NCBI GenBank assembly: GCA_017508825.1
Contig: JAFWRC010000128.1
Span: forward strand, 1 to 40,110
Length of the DNA stretch: 40,110 bases
Direction: 5' to 3'
DNA from: Lachnospiraceae bacterium
GTDB lineage: Bacteria > Bacillota > Clostridia > Lachnospirales > Lachnospiraceae
This document shows, in pieces, positions 1 to 7,803 of the stretch (positions within the stretch are counted from its first letter, which is position 1; every line of letters begins with the position of its first letter). Under the pieces are notes generated by a model that worked only from the letters and a program-made list of their open reading frames with translations, did no database searches and was not told where the DNA came from. Position numbers and translations under genes: made by a program.

Positions 1-11
1 CTAATGCAAAT

Positions 12-53
12 AAAAAATCTCCGAAAGCCTTTATTTGTGGGCGTTTCAGAGAT
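12..53 (-). terminator. Rho-independent terminator of tRNA-Glu
   Basis: On the minus strand, just after the tRNA 3' end, arms ATCTCTGAAACGCC and GGCTTTCGGAGAT pair with one mismatch and one bulge. A run of six T follows (12-17 on the plus strand as A). This is a standard intrinsic terminator for the single-gene tRNA transcript. Confidence 0.8.
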
Positions 54-63
54 TCATTCAGCG

Positions 64-135
64 CAGCTCGTAGCGGAATCGAACCGCTGTTTCCGCCGTG
101 AGAGGGCGGCGTCTTAACCGCTTGACCAACGAGCC
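64..135 (-). tRNA. tRNA-Glu (anticodon CTC)
   Basis: Read on the minus strand this is a 72-nt cloverleaf. The acceptor arms GGCTCGT and ACGAGCT pair over 7 bp, ending in a G-U pair at 1:72. The D-loop contains TGGTCAAGCGGTTAAG. The anticodon stem is CCGCC/GGCGG with loop CTCTCAC, and the T-arm carries GGTTCGATTCC. The anticodon bases are plus-strand 100-102 (GAG), giving CTC, which reads the Glu codon GAG. The 3' CCA is not encoded; the discriminator G is followed by CGC, so CCA must be added after transcription. The gene stands alone between its own promoter (155-183) and terminator (12-53). The CTC isoacceptor is less common than TTC, which would also read GAG. Confidence 0.95.
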
Positions 136-154
136 ATAAGTGCCGTACTTGATG

Positions 155-183
155 ATAATACTACAGTACCGGATAAAATGCAA
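155..183 (-). promoter_or_regulatory. Sigma-A promoter of tRNA-Glu
   Basis: On the minus strand the -35 box TTGCAT (178-183) and -10 box TATTAT (155-160) are separated by exactly 17 bases. Transcription would start near 148, about 13 bases before the mature tRNA 5' end at 135. Confidence 0.7.
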
Positions 184-223
184 GCACTTTTTTTGTTTTT
201 TTGTATTTTTTTGAAAAAAGCTG

Positions 224-274
224 CCACAGGGACGGTTCTGTGGCTCATTTTGAGCCGGAGAACCGTCCCTGTGG
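224..274. repeat. REP-like palindrome (GGGACGGTTCT family)
   Basis: Perfect 16-bp arms CCACAGGGACGGTTCT (224-239) and AGAACCGTCCCTGTGG (259-274) enclose a second stem GGCTCA/TGAGCC (242-247, 251-256) with a TTT loop. A longer relative lies at 39916-39993 and shares the core GGGACGGTTCT. It sits between divergent genes (tRNA-Glu and deoB). From general knowledge, palindromes with this core are scattered through Clostridia genomes and resemble REP elements mobilised by Y1 tyrosine transposases. No transposase is present here. Confidence 0.8.
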
Positions 275-292
275 TTTGGGTGGAGATGTATC

Positions 293-321
293 TTTTCGGA
301 ATGACAGGTGTATGCTACAAT
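293..321 (+). promoter_or_regulatory. Probable promoter of deoB
   Basis: The -10 box TACAAT (316-321) is preceded by TG at 313-314, making an extended -10. The -35 at 17-base spacing (TTTTCG, 293-298) is weak. It lies 54 bases upstream of the deoB start codon. Confidence 0.4.
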
Positions 322-374
322 GTAATGGATTAAATGTATGGTCGGCTATACGAAATATTCAGGAGGACTTGCAG

Positions 375-1529
375 ATGAAACGAGTATTTATGATCGTGCT
401 GGACAGCATGGGGATCGGTGAGATGCCGGATGCGGAACAGTTTGGGGATGCCGGGAGTAATACGCTGAAGAGCTGCGCGACCAGTGAGAAATTCCATATG
501 GATAATATGAAGGATCTGGGACTGTTCAATATCGAAGGCATCGACTGGAGCGAAGGTGCGAAGGAGCCGAAGGGCGCGTATGCGCGTATGGCGGAAGCAT
601 CCCGGGGGAAAGATACGACAACGGGACACTGGGAGATGGCGGGGATCATCTCCAGGAATCCGATGCCGACTTATCCGGGCGGTTTCCCAAAGAAAGTGAT
701 GGATGAATTTGAGAAACAGACCGGCAGAGGCTGGCTGGTGAATAAGCCCTACTCCGGCACGGCGGTCATCAATGAATACGGTGATGAACACGTAAAGACC
801 GGCAAACTGATCGTGTATACTTCTGCGGATTCGGTGTTTCAGATCGCGGCGCATGAAGATCTGGTGCCGCCGGAGCAATTGTATGAGTATTGCCGCATCG
901 CCAGAAAGATCCTGCAGGGCGATCATGCCGTGGGCCGTGTCATTGCCAGACCGTTTATCGGAAGCGGTAACGGCAATTATACCCGTACGCCCAGACGGCA
1001 CGATTTTTCACTGGAACCGACGGGGACAACGATCCTGGATCAGGTGATCGAAGCGGGACAGACCGTGCTGGCAGTGGGTAAGATCAAGGATATCTTTGCC
1101 GGACGCAGCATTTCGGATTTTGTGTATACCGAGAATAACGCCGAGGGCATCGAGCGTACACTGGAATATATGGACCGGGATTTTGAAGGACTGTGTTTTA
1201 CAAATCTGGTGGATACGGATATGATCTACGGCCACCGCAGGGATATCGACGGTTATGCAACTGCGCTTTCCTATTTTGATGCCAAACTTCCGGAGATGCT
1301 TTCAAAGATGCGTGAGGAGGATATCCTGATCATCACGGCAGATCACGGCTGCGATCCGGGGTACACAAAGACCACGGATCATACCCGGGAGTATGTGCCG
1401 TTTGTGGCTTACGGAAAAAATGTACCGGCGGGAGATTACGGCACAAGAGAGACCTTTGCCGATATCGGCGCTACCGTGCTGAAATACCTGGGGATCCCGC
1501 GGAAGATTGCAGGAACGGCGATCTTTTAG
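375..1529 (+). CDS. deoB: Phosphopentomutase DeoB
   Basis: Interconverts ribose 1-phosphate/deoxyribose 1-phosphate and the 5-phosphates, linking nucleoside salvage to the pentose phosphate pathway; cytosolic. The product is 384 residues, normal for the family. It belongs to the alkaline phosphatase superfamily: an N-terminal metal ligand (D10 in IVLDSMGIGE), the DTTTGHWEM motif at residues 80-88 (T83 is the probable phosphorylated Thr by family comparison), and the C-terminal metal motif TADHGCDPGYTKTTDHTRE. The ATG at 375 was chosen because AGGAGG lies at 361-366. The reading frame stays open back to 201, but that part runs through the palindrome at 224-274 and has no ribosome-binding site. 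It has its own extended -10 promoter and probably is monocistronic or reads into degV. Confidence 0.95.
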   Translation: MKRVFMIVLDSMGIGEMPDAEQFGDAGSNTLKSCATSEKFHMDNMKDLGLFNIEGIDWSEGAKEPKGAYARMAEASRGKDTTTGHWEMAGIISRNPMPTYPGGFPKKVMDEFEKQTGRGWLVNKPYSGTAVINEYGDEHVKTGKLIVYTSADSVFQIAAHEDLVPPEQLYEYCRIARKILQGDHAVGRVIARPFIGSGNGNYTRTPRRHDFSLEPTGTTILDQVIEAGQTVLAVGKIKDIFAGRSISDFVYTENNAEGIERTLEYMDRDFEGLCFTNLVDTDMIYGHRRDIDGYATALSYFDAKLPEMLSKMREEDILIITADHGCDPGYTKTTDHTREYVPFVAYGKNVPAGDYGTRETFADIGATVLKYLGIPRKIAGTAIF

Positions 1530-1602
1530 CGTATAATGTACTGTAAGCAGAACGCTGTTTTGAAAGATGTAGTATTAAAAACTACATTAGATGACATTCT
1601 TC

Positions 1603-1631
1603 TTTACATTGCCTTCGCGGTATGCTAGAAT
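1603..1631 (+). promoter_or_regulatory. Sigma-A promoter of the DegV gene
   Basis: TTTACA (1603-1608) and TAGAAT (1626-1631) with a 17-base spacer ending in TATGC, so the -10 is also TG-extended. It lies 92 bases upstream of the start codon. Confidence 0.7.
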
Positions 1632-1723
1632 AAGCCGTGTTATGTAAAGCGAACCGTTGCATCCCGGCACGGACGGAAATGAACGGAGCTCCGGGAGGGA
1701 GACGGTACAACAGGAGGAAGAGT

Positions 1724-2596
1724 ATGTATAAGATTTTAACGGAAAACACCTGCGATCTTTCGCTGGAATGGCTGCGTTCACACGATGTCGGTCTTTTGTA
1801 TCTGAGCACCATCGTGGGCGATACCGTGTATAATGCGGAGAATCCGTTGGATAACAAGAAGTTTTACCAGATGCTTAAAGAAGGGGCGAAGCCTTCCACA
1901 TCCCAGGTAAATGTGGATGAAGCAAAGAAGTGGTTTGAAGAGCACATCAATGAAACCGATCAGTTTCTGTACATCGGGTTTGCATCCGGCCTTTCCGGCA
2001 CCGTGAACAGTGTAAAGGTGGCGGTATCGGAGATCCTGGAGAAATATCCGGACAAGCAGATCGAGATCGTGGATACGCAGACGGCTTCGGCCAGTGAAGG
2101 TTTGATGGTCGTACGTGCCGTGCAGATGCGCGACGAAGGAAAGTCGTTTGAAGAAGTGACCGCGTGGGTGCGGGAGTACAGTCCTTTGGCCTGCACGCTC
2201 TTTACGGTAGATGATCTGATGGATCTGTGGCGTGGCGGACGTGTCAAGAAATCCAGTGCGATCGTCGGCAATCTGGCCGGGATCAAGCCGATCCTGTATC
2301 TGGATGATGCGGGCAAGATCCAGACGGCAGAGAAGATCCGCGGACGCAAGAAGGCGCTGACGACGCTGGTGGATTATCTGGAAGAGCTGGGCGAGCCGTA
2401 TAAGGGCGAAAACGGGAAGATGCTCGTGATCGCTCACGGAGATGCTCTGGAAGATGCGGAATTTTTAAGGAATGAGATCGAAACGCGTCTGGGCTATCAT
2501 AACTTTATGATCACCAATGTGGGCCCGATCATCGGAACGCATACCGGCGCCAGCATCATTGTGCTTTCCTGTTTCGGAAAAGCGCGCTCCAGATAA
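1724..2596 (+). CDS. DegV family fatty-acid-binding protein
   Basis: A 290-residue DegV (FakB-like) protein. Members bind a fatty acid and, with the kinase FakA, present it for phosphorylation to acyl-phosphate for phospholipid synthesis. Features seen: the N-terminal ILTENTCDLS strand-loop, the TSQVNVDEA segment (TSQ loop), GFASGLSGTVNS, the C-terminal HGDALEDAEFL and GPIIGTHTGAS. The last is the conserved head-group loop of the family. The ATG at 1724 is preceded by AGGAGGAAG (1712-1720); an in-frame upstream start at 1637 lacks a ribosome-binding site and lies next to the -10. No fakA homologue is adjacent. Lipid specificity cannot be read from sequence. It is followed 36 bases later by a secreted transglutaminase-like gene, probably cotranscribed. 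Confidence 0.9.
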   Translation: MYKILTENTCDLSLEWLRSHDVGLLYLSTIVGDTVYNAENPLDNKKFYQMLKEGAKPSTSQVNVDEAKKWFEEHINETDQFLYIGFASGLSGTVNSVKVAVSEILEKYPDKQIEIVDTQTASASEGLMVVRAVQMRDEGKSFEEVTAWVREYSPLACTLFTVDDLMDLWRGGRVKKSSAIVGNLAGIKPILYLDDAGKIQTAEKIRGRKKALTTLVDYLEELGEPYKGENGKMLVIAHGDALEDAEFLRNEIETRLGYHNFMITNVGPIIGTHTGASIIVLSCFGKARSR

Positions 2597-2632
2597 AACG
2601 TTGTGTGAGCATTTACGAAAGACGGGTGGCGG

Positions 2633-3637
2633 ATGAAGAAGAAACATTTATGGATATCAGCGGCTGTATTCTTTCTCCTTGCGTTGACTTTTCTGCCGAT
2701 CAGAGCGATGGCAGCGCCGCAGCAGATGCCGGACGGCAGTGTTTTTGATGCGGAGTTTTATGCACAGCAAAACCCGGATGTGGTCGCAGTGCTGGGCACG
2801 GATCCCACGCTGTTATATCAGCATTATCTGACCTGCGGACAGGCAGAAGGACGGCTTCCGTATGCAAAAGAACTTGGGCCGGATTATGCACAGGCCCGTA
2901 TCAAGGTGTTTTCGGCGGTGATCATCGCCGGCACCGTATATGAAAACGGCGTTATCACGGAATCCAGGCCGGGATATTGCAAAGTGGAATATCCGGGCGG
3001 GGATACGATCTGCACGGGACGGTTTTCGACTTCCACCGATGAAGCAGCGCTGTTTGACGCGCAGCGTTATGCAGCAGACAATCCGGATATCGCAGCCAGT
3101 GTCGGCACGTCAAAAAATGCGTTATGGAATCATTACAAGAATTATGGCGTGTATGAAGGAAGAGCGGCTTATGCGACAACGCCGAACGGAAATGCCAAGC
3201 TTGCCGTGATCGATATCGTCTCGCAGATCACCAATGTTACGATGAGCGAGCGCGAAAAGGTAAAAGCGGTTCACGACTGGATCATCAATAATACTACTTA
3301 TGGCACCCTGAGCGGACGTCAGGATCAGTTTATGACCGGCGTGCTCTATCAGAGACAGGCGGTATGCGCCGGATATGCAGATCTGTTTTCCTATGCGATG
3401 ACGGTTCTCGGAATACCGTGCGAAATGGTGACCGGTTACGGCGAAGGCGGAGACCACGCCTGGAACCGTGTATTTATTGAAGGTGAGTGGAAATACATCG
3501 ATGTGACCTGGGATGATCCGATCATCTACTATAACGGCGTGCGGAAGGAAGTGCTGAACTATAACTATTTCCTTCTTTCTGCGCAGGAGATGGAACAGGA
3601 TCACCAAACTGTCAGAATTTTCAGATATTATCGTTGA
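2633..3637 (+). CDS. Secreted transglutaminase-like protein with two NPD/HYxxxGxxEGR repeats
   Basis: 334 residues. Residues 1-28 are a signal peptide (Lys-rich start, hydrophobic core, AMA cleavage site). Two copies of a ~40-residue repeat follow, at about 38-77 and 139-179. Each reads FDAxxYAxxNPD, then a Gly, then L..HY...G..EGR; such repeats occur in exported clostridial proteins. A transglutaminase-like domain covers about 195-310 with a Cys-His-Asp triad: C245 (AVCAGYAD), H275 (GDHAWN) and D290 (DVTWDD). It could act as a peptidase or peptide cross-linker at the cell wall; the substrate is unknown. The C-terminus stops about 25 residues after NYNYFLLSAQEM, a little abruptly. A terminator lies at 3641-3684. 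The same triad occurs in the lipoprotein at 5489-6832, on the other side of prfC. Confidence 0.85.
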   Translation: MKKKHLWISAAVFFLLALTFLPIRAMAAPQQMPDGSVFDAEFYAQQNPDVVAVLGTDPTLLYQHYLTCGQAEGRLPYAKELGPDYAQARIKVFSAVIIAGTVYENGVITESRPGYCKVEYPGGDTICTGRFSTSTDEAALFDAQRYAADNPDIAASVGTSKNALWNHYKNYGVYEGRAAYATTPNGNAKLAVIDIVSQITNVTMSEREKVKAVHDWIINNTTYGTLSGRQDQFMTGVLYQRQAVCAGYADLFSYAMTVLGIPCEMVTGYGEGGDHAWNRVFIEGEWKYIDVTWDDPIIYYNGVRKEVLNYNYFLLSAQEMEQDHQTVRIFRYYR

Positions 3638-3640
3638 CAT

Positions 3641-3687
3641 AAAGCGTGAATTGTTCGACTAAAAGCGAATGGTTCACACTTTTTGTT
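3641..3687 (+). terminator. Rho-independent terminator after the transglutaminase-like gene
   Basis: The 17-nt arms at 3641-3657 and 3666-3682 pair with three G-U pairs and one C/A mismatch around an 8-nt loop. The right arm runs into a T-rich tail (TTTTTGTTT). It lies four bases after the stop codon. Confidence 0.65.
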
Positions 3688-3728
3688 TGAAACAATAGAA
3701 TTAAATGTAGTTGTATACTAGTTTCATG

Positions 3729-3757
3729 TTGCTATTTGCATGAAAAAGGAATATAAT
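3729..3757 (+). promoter_or_regulatory. Sigma-A promoter of prfC
   Basis: TTGCTA (3729-3734), 17 bases, TATAAT (3752-3757). The predicted start is near 3764, leaving a leader of about 57 bases before the TTG start codon of prfC. Confidence 0.65.
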
Positions 3758-3820
3758 GTAATGAAACAGGATACTGTGTTCTTTTTGTGAGCCGGTATTA
3801 CGTGGGGAGGAGAAAGAGTT

Positions 3821-5410
3821 TTGGCTTCATTATCGGAAGAGATCAGCCGCAGACGGACTTTTGCGATCATTTCGCATCCGGATGCAGGTAAAACCACTTT
3901 GACAGAAAAATTGCTGCTGTACGGAGGCGCCATCAATCTGGCGGGTTCCGTAAAGGGAAAAGCGACTGCAAGACATGCGGTTTCGGACTGGATGGAGATC
4001 GAGAAGGAAAGAGGTATTTCGGTCACTTCATCCGTTCTGCAGTTTGAGTATGACGGATATTGCATCAATATCCTGGATACACCGGGACACCAGGATTTCT
4101 CGGAAGATACCTACCGTACGCTGATGGCAGCGGATTCTGCGGTCATGGTGATCGATGCATCCAAGGGTGTGGAGCCGCAGACCAGGAAGCTGTTTAAGGT
4201 CTGTGCGATGCGCGGGATCCCGATCTTTACGTTCATCAACAAGATGGACCGCGATGCGCTGGATACCTTTGATCTGCTGGACAATGTGGAAAAGGAACTG
4301 GGCATTGATACCTGTCCGGTGAACTGGCCCATTGGATCCGGTAAGAACTTTAAAGGCGTGTATGATCTGAAAAAGAAGGAACTGGTAGTTTTTTCTGATA
4401 CGGAAAAGGGTACCAAAGAAGGTACCACGGAAGAGATCGCGGACATTGATAAGATCCACGAATTCATTGGTGCGGAGGCATCGGAGAAACTGGATGAAGA
4501 ACTGGAACTGCTGAGCGCGGGTGCGGATTTTGATCTGGATCAGGTACGTGCCGGCAAGCTGACACCGGTATTCTTCGGATCGGCGCTGACCAACTTCGGT
4601 GTGGAGTATTTCCTGCAGCACTATCTGCATATGGCGATGGCACCCAGCGGACGTGTTTCGGAAGGCAAGGTAGTGGAACCGGCAGAAAACGGTTTTTCTG
4701 CGTTTGTCTTTAAGATCCAGGCGAATATGAACAAGGCGCACCGTGACCGTATCGCCTTTATGCGTATCTGTTCCGGCAAGTTTGATGCGCAGATGAACAT
4801 CAAGCACGTGCAGAGCGGACGTACGATGCGTCTGCAGCAGCCGCAGCAGATCATGGCCGATGAGAGAAAGATCTTAAGTGAAGCCTATGCCGGCGATATC
4901 ATCGGTGTGTTTGATCCGGGTAACTTTTCCATCGGGGATACGGTATGTGAACCGAAGGAGAATGTACGCTACGAAGGTATCCCGACCTTTGCACCCGAGC
5001 ATTTTGCAAGGGTACGTCAGGTGGATACCATGAAACGGAAACAGTTTGTAAAAGGTGTGGAGCAGATCGCGCAGGAAGGTGCGATCCAGATCTTCCAGGA
5101 GATCGCTTCCGGTATGGAAGAGATCATTGTCGGAGTGGTAGGTGTGCTGCAGTTTGATGTGCTGAAGTACCGCCTGGAGAATGAATACAACGTAGAGATC
5201 CGGCTGGAACCGTTGCCGTATGAGCATATCCGCTGGATCGTGAACAGGAACGAAGTGGATGTCAAGAAACTGACCGGTACTTCAGATATGAAGAAAGTAC
5301 AGGATCTGAAAGGCAATCCGCTGTTGCTCTTTGTAAATGCATGGAGTGTCGGCATGACAGAAGAGCGCAATCCGGGACTGCAGCTGAGCGAGTTCGGCAA
5401 GGACTGGTAA
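3821..5410 (+). CDS. prfC: Peptide chain release factor 3 (RF3)
   Basis: GTPase that removes RF1/RF2 from the ribosome after peptide release; cytosolic. 529 residues, standard length. The G-domain motifs are G1 HPDAGKTT (19-26), the switch region with RGISVTSSV, G3 DTPGH (86-90) and G4 NKMD (140-143). The order and the KERGISV segment match RF3 rather than EF-G or the TypA/LepA families. The C-terminal part holds the domain-2 barrel and the RF3 segment around GVLQFDVLKYRLENEY. The start is TTG at 3821, supported by GGGGAGG at 3804-3810; no better ATG lies near. The rare start codon may hold expression down. Its promoter is at 3729-3757. It is followed 78 bases later by the lipoprotein gene. 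Confidence 0.95.
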   Translation: MASLSEEISRRRTFAIISHPDAGKTTLTEKLLLYGGAINLAGSVKGKATARHAVSDWMEIEKERGISVTSSVLQFEYDGYCINILDTPGHQDFSEDTYRTLMAADSAVMVIDASKGVEPQTRKLFKVCAMRGIPIFTFINKMDRDALDTFDLLDNVEKELGIDTCPVNWPIGSGKNFKGVYDLKKKELVVFSDTEKGTKEGTTEEIADIDKIHEFIGAEASEKLDEELELLSAGADFDLDQVRAGKLTPVFFGSALTNFGVEYFLQHYLHMAMAPSGRVSEGKVVEPAENGFSAFVFKIQANMNKAHRDRIAFMRICSGKFDAQMNIKHVQSGRTMRLQQPQQIMADERKILSEAYAGDIIGVFDPGNFSIGDTVCEPKENVRYEGIPTFAPEHFARVRQVDTMKRKQFVKGVEQIAQEGAIQIFQEIASGMEEIIVGVVGVLQFDVLKYRLENEYNVEIRLEPLPYEHIRWIVNRNEVDVKKLTGTSDMKKVQDLKGNPLLLFVNAWSVGMTEERNPGLQLSEFGKDW

Positions 5411-5488
5411 GGATTGACGGGGAGAGTCAGGGATTGACAGCAGGCGCGTGACATTACCGGAAGGGGGAAGGACCCCCGGGGGTGAAGT

Positions 5489-6832
5489 ATGGGAAAAGAA
5501 ACGAATGGCAGAAAGGCGTTGTTGTCAGCGGTACTGATCGTATCGATGCTGTCTGCTTGTGGCAGAACGAAGGTGGCTGACGCAGATGCGCAGGCGCCGC
5601 GTGTCAGCAAGGGAACCATTGAAGCATCCGATATCGGTCTTGCGGAGACACCTGCGCAGGGAGAGGAAGCGGGCAGTACAGCCGGCGCTTATACGCTCCC
5701 GCAAAAGACCGGATACGAAGCCCCGACTTCTACGGAAAACCGTACGATCGTACGCAGCAGCCGTGTGGATCTCGAGAAGGCGCGTATTTCCATCGGGATC
5801 ACGGAGACCGAACTCAAGAAACGGATGCGCGAGCAGGCGGGCAATTATTTCTTTGACCTGATGGAAGCGGATCAGCAGCTTCTGTACACGGAGATCCTGA
5901 TGGTGCTCGAAAAGCACGGGGAGAATATCCTGATCTCAGCCAAAGACGCGGATACTCTGAAGAAGGTATTTCTGTGTGTATTTCAGGATCATCCGGAGAT
6001 CTACTGGATCGACGGATACGGTTACAGCCGCTATGGCAGCGGTGACAATTGCTACTTCACCTTCAGCGGAAAGTATACCTACAGCAAGGAACAGTGTGAT
6101 GCGTATCAGCCGATGATCGATGCGTTTGTTTCCAAGTGTGAATCTGGTCTGCCGCAGGGGGCAAGGGATTACGAAAAAGTAAAGTATGTCTACGAATATA
6201 TCATCCAGAAAACGGATTATGACCTGACCGCGCGGGATAACCAGAATATCCTTTCCGTATTTCTTTACGGCGAATCGGTATGCCAGGGATATGCAAAAGC
6301 AGTGCAGTATCTTCTCAAGGGTATGAATGTGCCCTGCACCATGGTTGTGGGGAAGGTAAATAACGGTGAGGGTCATGCCTGGAACCTGGTCAATGTAGAC
6401 GGATCGTATTACTACGTAGATGCGACCTGGGGAGACGCAGGATATATCAGTAATGCGGATGAGGGCGATACGCTTCCGAACGGTGTGAGTTATCATTTCC
6501 TGAATGTGACGACGGAAGAGATGAACCATACGCATACGCTGGATAATGTGATGCCCATGCCGTACTGTATCGCAACGGATGCTAATTATTATGTACGTGA
6601 AGGCGATTACGTCATCGGTTATCAGCCGTCCAAGCTGCAAAAGCTTTTTGAAGAAGCGATGAGCGCCGGAGAAAAATATGTCAGTTTCAAGTGTTCTTCG
6701 GAAGCGGTTTATAATCTGTGTGTGACCAAGCTTCTGGAGAAACAGGAAGTGTTCGACTACCTGCCGGCCGGAGCAAAATCGGTGGATTATTTTACAGATG
6801 AGGATCTGTATATCATCTCGTTCTGGTTTTAA
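5489..6832 (+). CDS. Transglutaminase-like lipoprotein
   Basis: 447 residues with a lipoprotein signal peptide: a basic start, a hydrophobic stretch and the lipobox LSAC, with C24 as the lipidated residue. A low-complexity Ala/Thr/Glu-rich linker follows to about residue 90. The transglutaminase-like domain covers about 225-335 with the triad C265 (GESVCQGYA), H296 (GEGHAWN) and D311 (VDATWGD). The protein would be anchored on the outer face of the membrane and act on wall peptides or proteins; the substrate is unknown. GGGGGTGAAGT just upstream provides the ribosome-binding site. It probably depends on the prfC promoter, since no convincing promoter appears in 5411-5488. The domain resembles that of the protein at 2633-3637, but the N-terminal architecture is different. 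Confidence 0.85.
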   Translation: MGKETNGRKALLSAVLIVSMLSACGRTKVADADAQAPRVSKGTIEASDIGLAETPAQGEEAGSTAGAYTLPQKTGYEAPTSTENRTIVRSSRVDLEKARISIGITETELKKRMREQAGNYFFDLMEADQQLLYTEILMVLEKHGENILISAKDADTLKKVFLCVFQDHPEIYWIDGYGYSRYGSGDNCYFTFSGKYTYSKEQCDAYQPMIDAFVSKCESGLPQGARDYEKVKYVYEYIIQKTDYDLTARDNQNILSVFLYGESVCQGYAKAVQYLLKGMNVPCTMVVGKVNNGEGHAWNLVNVDGSYYYVDATWGDAGYISNADEGDTLPNGVSYHFLNVTTEEMNHTHTLDNVMPMPYCIATDANYYVREGDYVIGYQPSKLQKLFEEAMSAGEKYVSFKCSSEAVYNLCVTKLLEKQEVFDYLPAGAKSVDYFTDEDLYIISFWF

Positions 6833-6841
6833 TATCATCAA

Positions 6842-6870
6842 TTGAAATATATAAAGTTATGTGTTATACT
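6842..6870 (+). promoter_or_regulatory. Sigma-A promoter of the asp23-nusB-recN operon
   Basis: TTGAAA (6842-6847), 17 bases, TATACT (6865-6870). A strong match, only 9 bases after the previous stop codon. No other equally good promoter was seen between here and recN. Confidence 0.75.
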
Positions 6871-6905
6871 AGGCGTTGATCAGTTTCTGAAATTGATCAA
6901 CGCCT
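6871..6905 (+). promoter_or_regulatory. Perfect 12-bp dyad at the transcription start
   Basis: AGGCGTTGATCA (6871-6882) and TGATCAACGCCT (6894-6905) are exact inverted copies around an 11-base spacer. The dyad begins immediately after the -10 box and ends 8 bases before the AAAGGAG ribosome-binding site. It has no T-run, so it is not a terminator. It could be an operator for a dimeric repressor or a 5' stem-loop of the leader. Confidence 0.6.
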
Positions 6906-6930
6906 GGTTATGAAAGGAGAGTTTTCGGAA

Positions 6931-7308
6931 ATGGAAACAAACAATATCACGTTGCGCGCAGATGAAAACAACGTCGGTTCGGTTCAGATCGCGGATGATG
7001 TCGTATCCATGATCGCGGCGCTGGCAGCTTCCGAGGTGGAAGGTGTGAGTTCTGTGGTAGGAGATATCACGAACGAGGTGATGAGCAAGGTCGGTATGAA
7101 AAAACTGACCAAGGGTGTGCGCGTAGACCTTCTGGATAACAAAGTGAGCATCGATCTGTCTATTATGATCGGCTTTGGTTATCCCATTCCGGAAACCAGC
7201 CGGCTGGTGCAGGAAAAGGTGAAAAATTCCGTTGAGACGATGACCGGCCTTACGGTAGAAGATATCAATATCCGTGTAGCAGCGGTCAATATGTCTAAGG
7301 TAAAGTGA
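6931..7308 (+). CDS. Asp23/Gls24 family envelope stress protein
   Basis: 125-residue Asp23/Gls24 (YloU/YqhY-like) protein. Family members are small, abundant, membrane-associated proteins tied to envelope or fatty-acid homeostasis. The sequence VGSVQIADDVVSMIAALAASEVEGV is at the N-terminus; the family's VRVDLLDNKVSIDLSIMIGFG region is central, and VEDINIRVAAV is near the end. The ATG at 6931 is chosen over an in-frame ATG at 6910 because AAAGGAGAG (6913-6921) lies between them at the correct distance. A yqhY-type gene directly upstream of nusB is a conserved Firmicutes arrangement. It is the first gene of the operon, with nusB beginning 3 bases after its stop. Confidence 0.9.
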   Translation: METNNITLRADENNVGSVQIADDVVSMIAALAASEVEGVSSVVGDITNEVMSKVGMKKLTKGVRVDLLDNKVSIDLSIMIGFGYPIPETSRLVQEKVKNSVETMTGLTVEDINIRVAAVNMSKVK

Positions 7309-7311
7309 TCC

Positions 7312-7788
7312 ATGAGCAGAAGGGCAAACAGAGAAAAAGTATTTCAGGTATTATTCAGCGCGGATTATTACGCGCCGGAAGAGATGGAGGAACAGATCCG
7401 TCTCTTTTTTGCGGATGAAGAAGAGCGTTTCTTCGAGAAAAAAATGGAAGAAGCGGAAGCAAAGGGTGTAAAGGGAGCACCGGAGGAGCTGATCCTGCCG
7501 GCTTCTTTTGCGAAGAGTCGTGAAGAAGTGACCAAAAGGGTAGAGAGCATTCTGCCGCTCATTCCGGAACTGGACAAAAAGCTGGATGAGAAGATCGACG
7601 GATGGGATACTTCCCGTATCGGCCGTGTGGAACTTACGGTCTTACGACTGGCTCTTTATGAAATGCTGTATGACGACGAGATCTCGGAAGCGGTAGCGAT
7701 CAATGAAGCCGTAGAGATCGCAAAAAAATACGGGCAGGAAAAATCGTCTGAGTTCATCAATGGAGTATTGGCGAAGTTTACGGCCTGA
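7312..7788 (+). CDS. nusB: Transcription antitermination factor NusB
   Basis: Binds boxA RNA with NusE (S10) during antitermination of rRNA operons. 158 residues, slightly longer than typical NusB because of an acidic Glu/Lys-rich insertion at about residues 34-60. Conserved features are the N-terminal RREKVFQVLF-like helix (here RRANREKVFQVLFS) and the C-terminal core WDTSRIGRVELTVLRLALYE, then AINEAVEIAKKYG and FINGVLAKF. The last motif is highly typical. The start ATG is 3 bases after the asp23-like stop, so translation is probably coupled. Confidence 0.95.
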   Translation: MSRRANREKVFQVLFSADYYAPEEMEEQIRLFFADEEERFFEKKMEEAEAKGVKGAPEELILPASFAKSREEVTKRVESILPLIPELDKKLDEKIDGWDTSRIGRVELTVLRLALYEMLYDDEISEAVAINEAVEIAKKYGQEKSSEFINGVLAKFTA

Positions 7789-7803
7789 AATGAGACATTG
7801 TCT

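Noticed and set aside
201-374. N-terminal extension of the deoB reading frame
   Set aside because: It runs through the REP-like palindrome and the promoter; the ribosome-binding site and the family N-terminus both point to ATG 375.
1567-1587. ATGTAGT/ACTACAT hairpin as a deoB terminator
   Set aside because: Only 7 A/T-rich base pairs and no T-run after it; not convincing.
3634-3663. TTGACA as -35 of a prfC promoter
   Set aside because: No -10 box at 16-18 bases, and it overlaps the terminator hairpin; the TTGCTA/TATAAT pair at 3729-3757 is better.
6871-6905. Dyad as terminator of the preceding lipoprotein gene
   Set aside because: No T-run follows on either side, and it lies downstream of a strong promoter.
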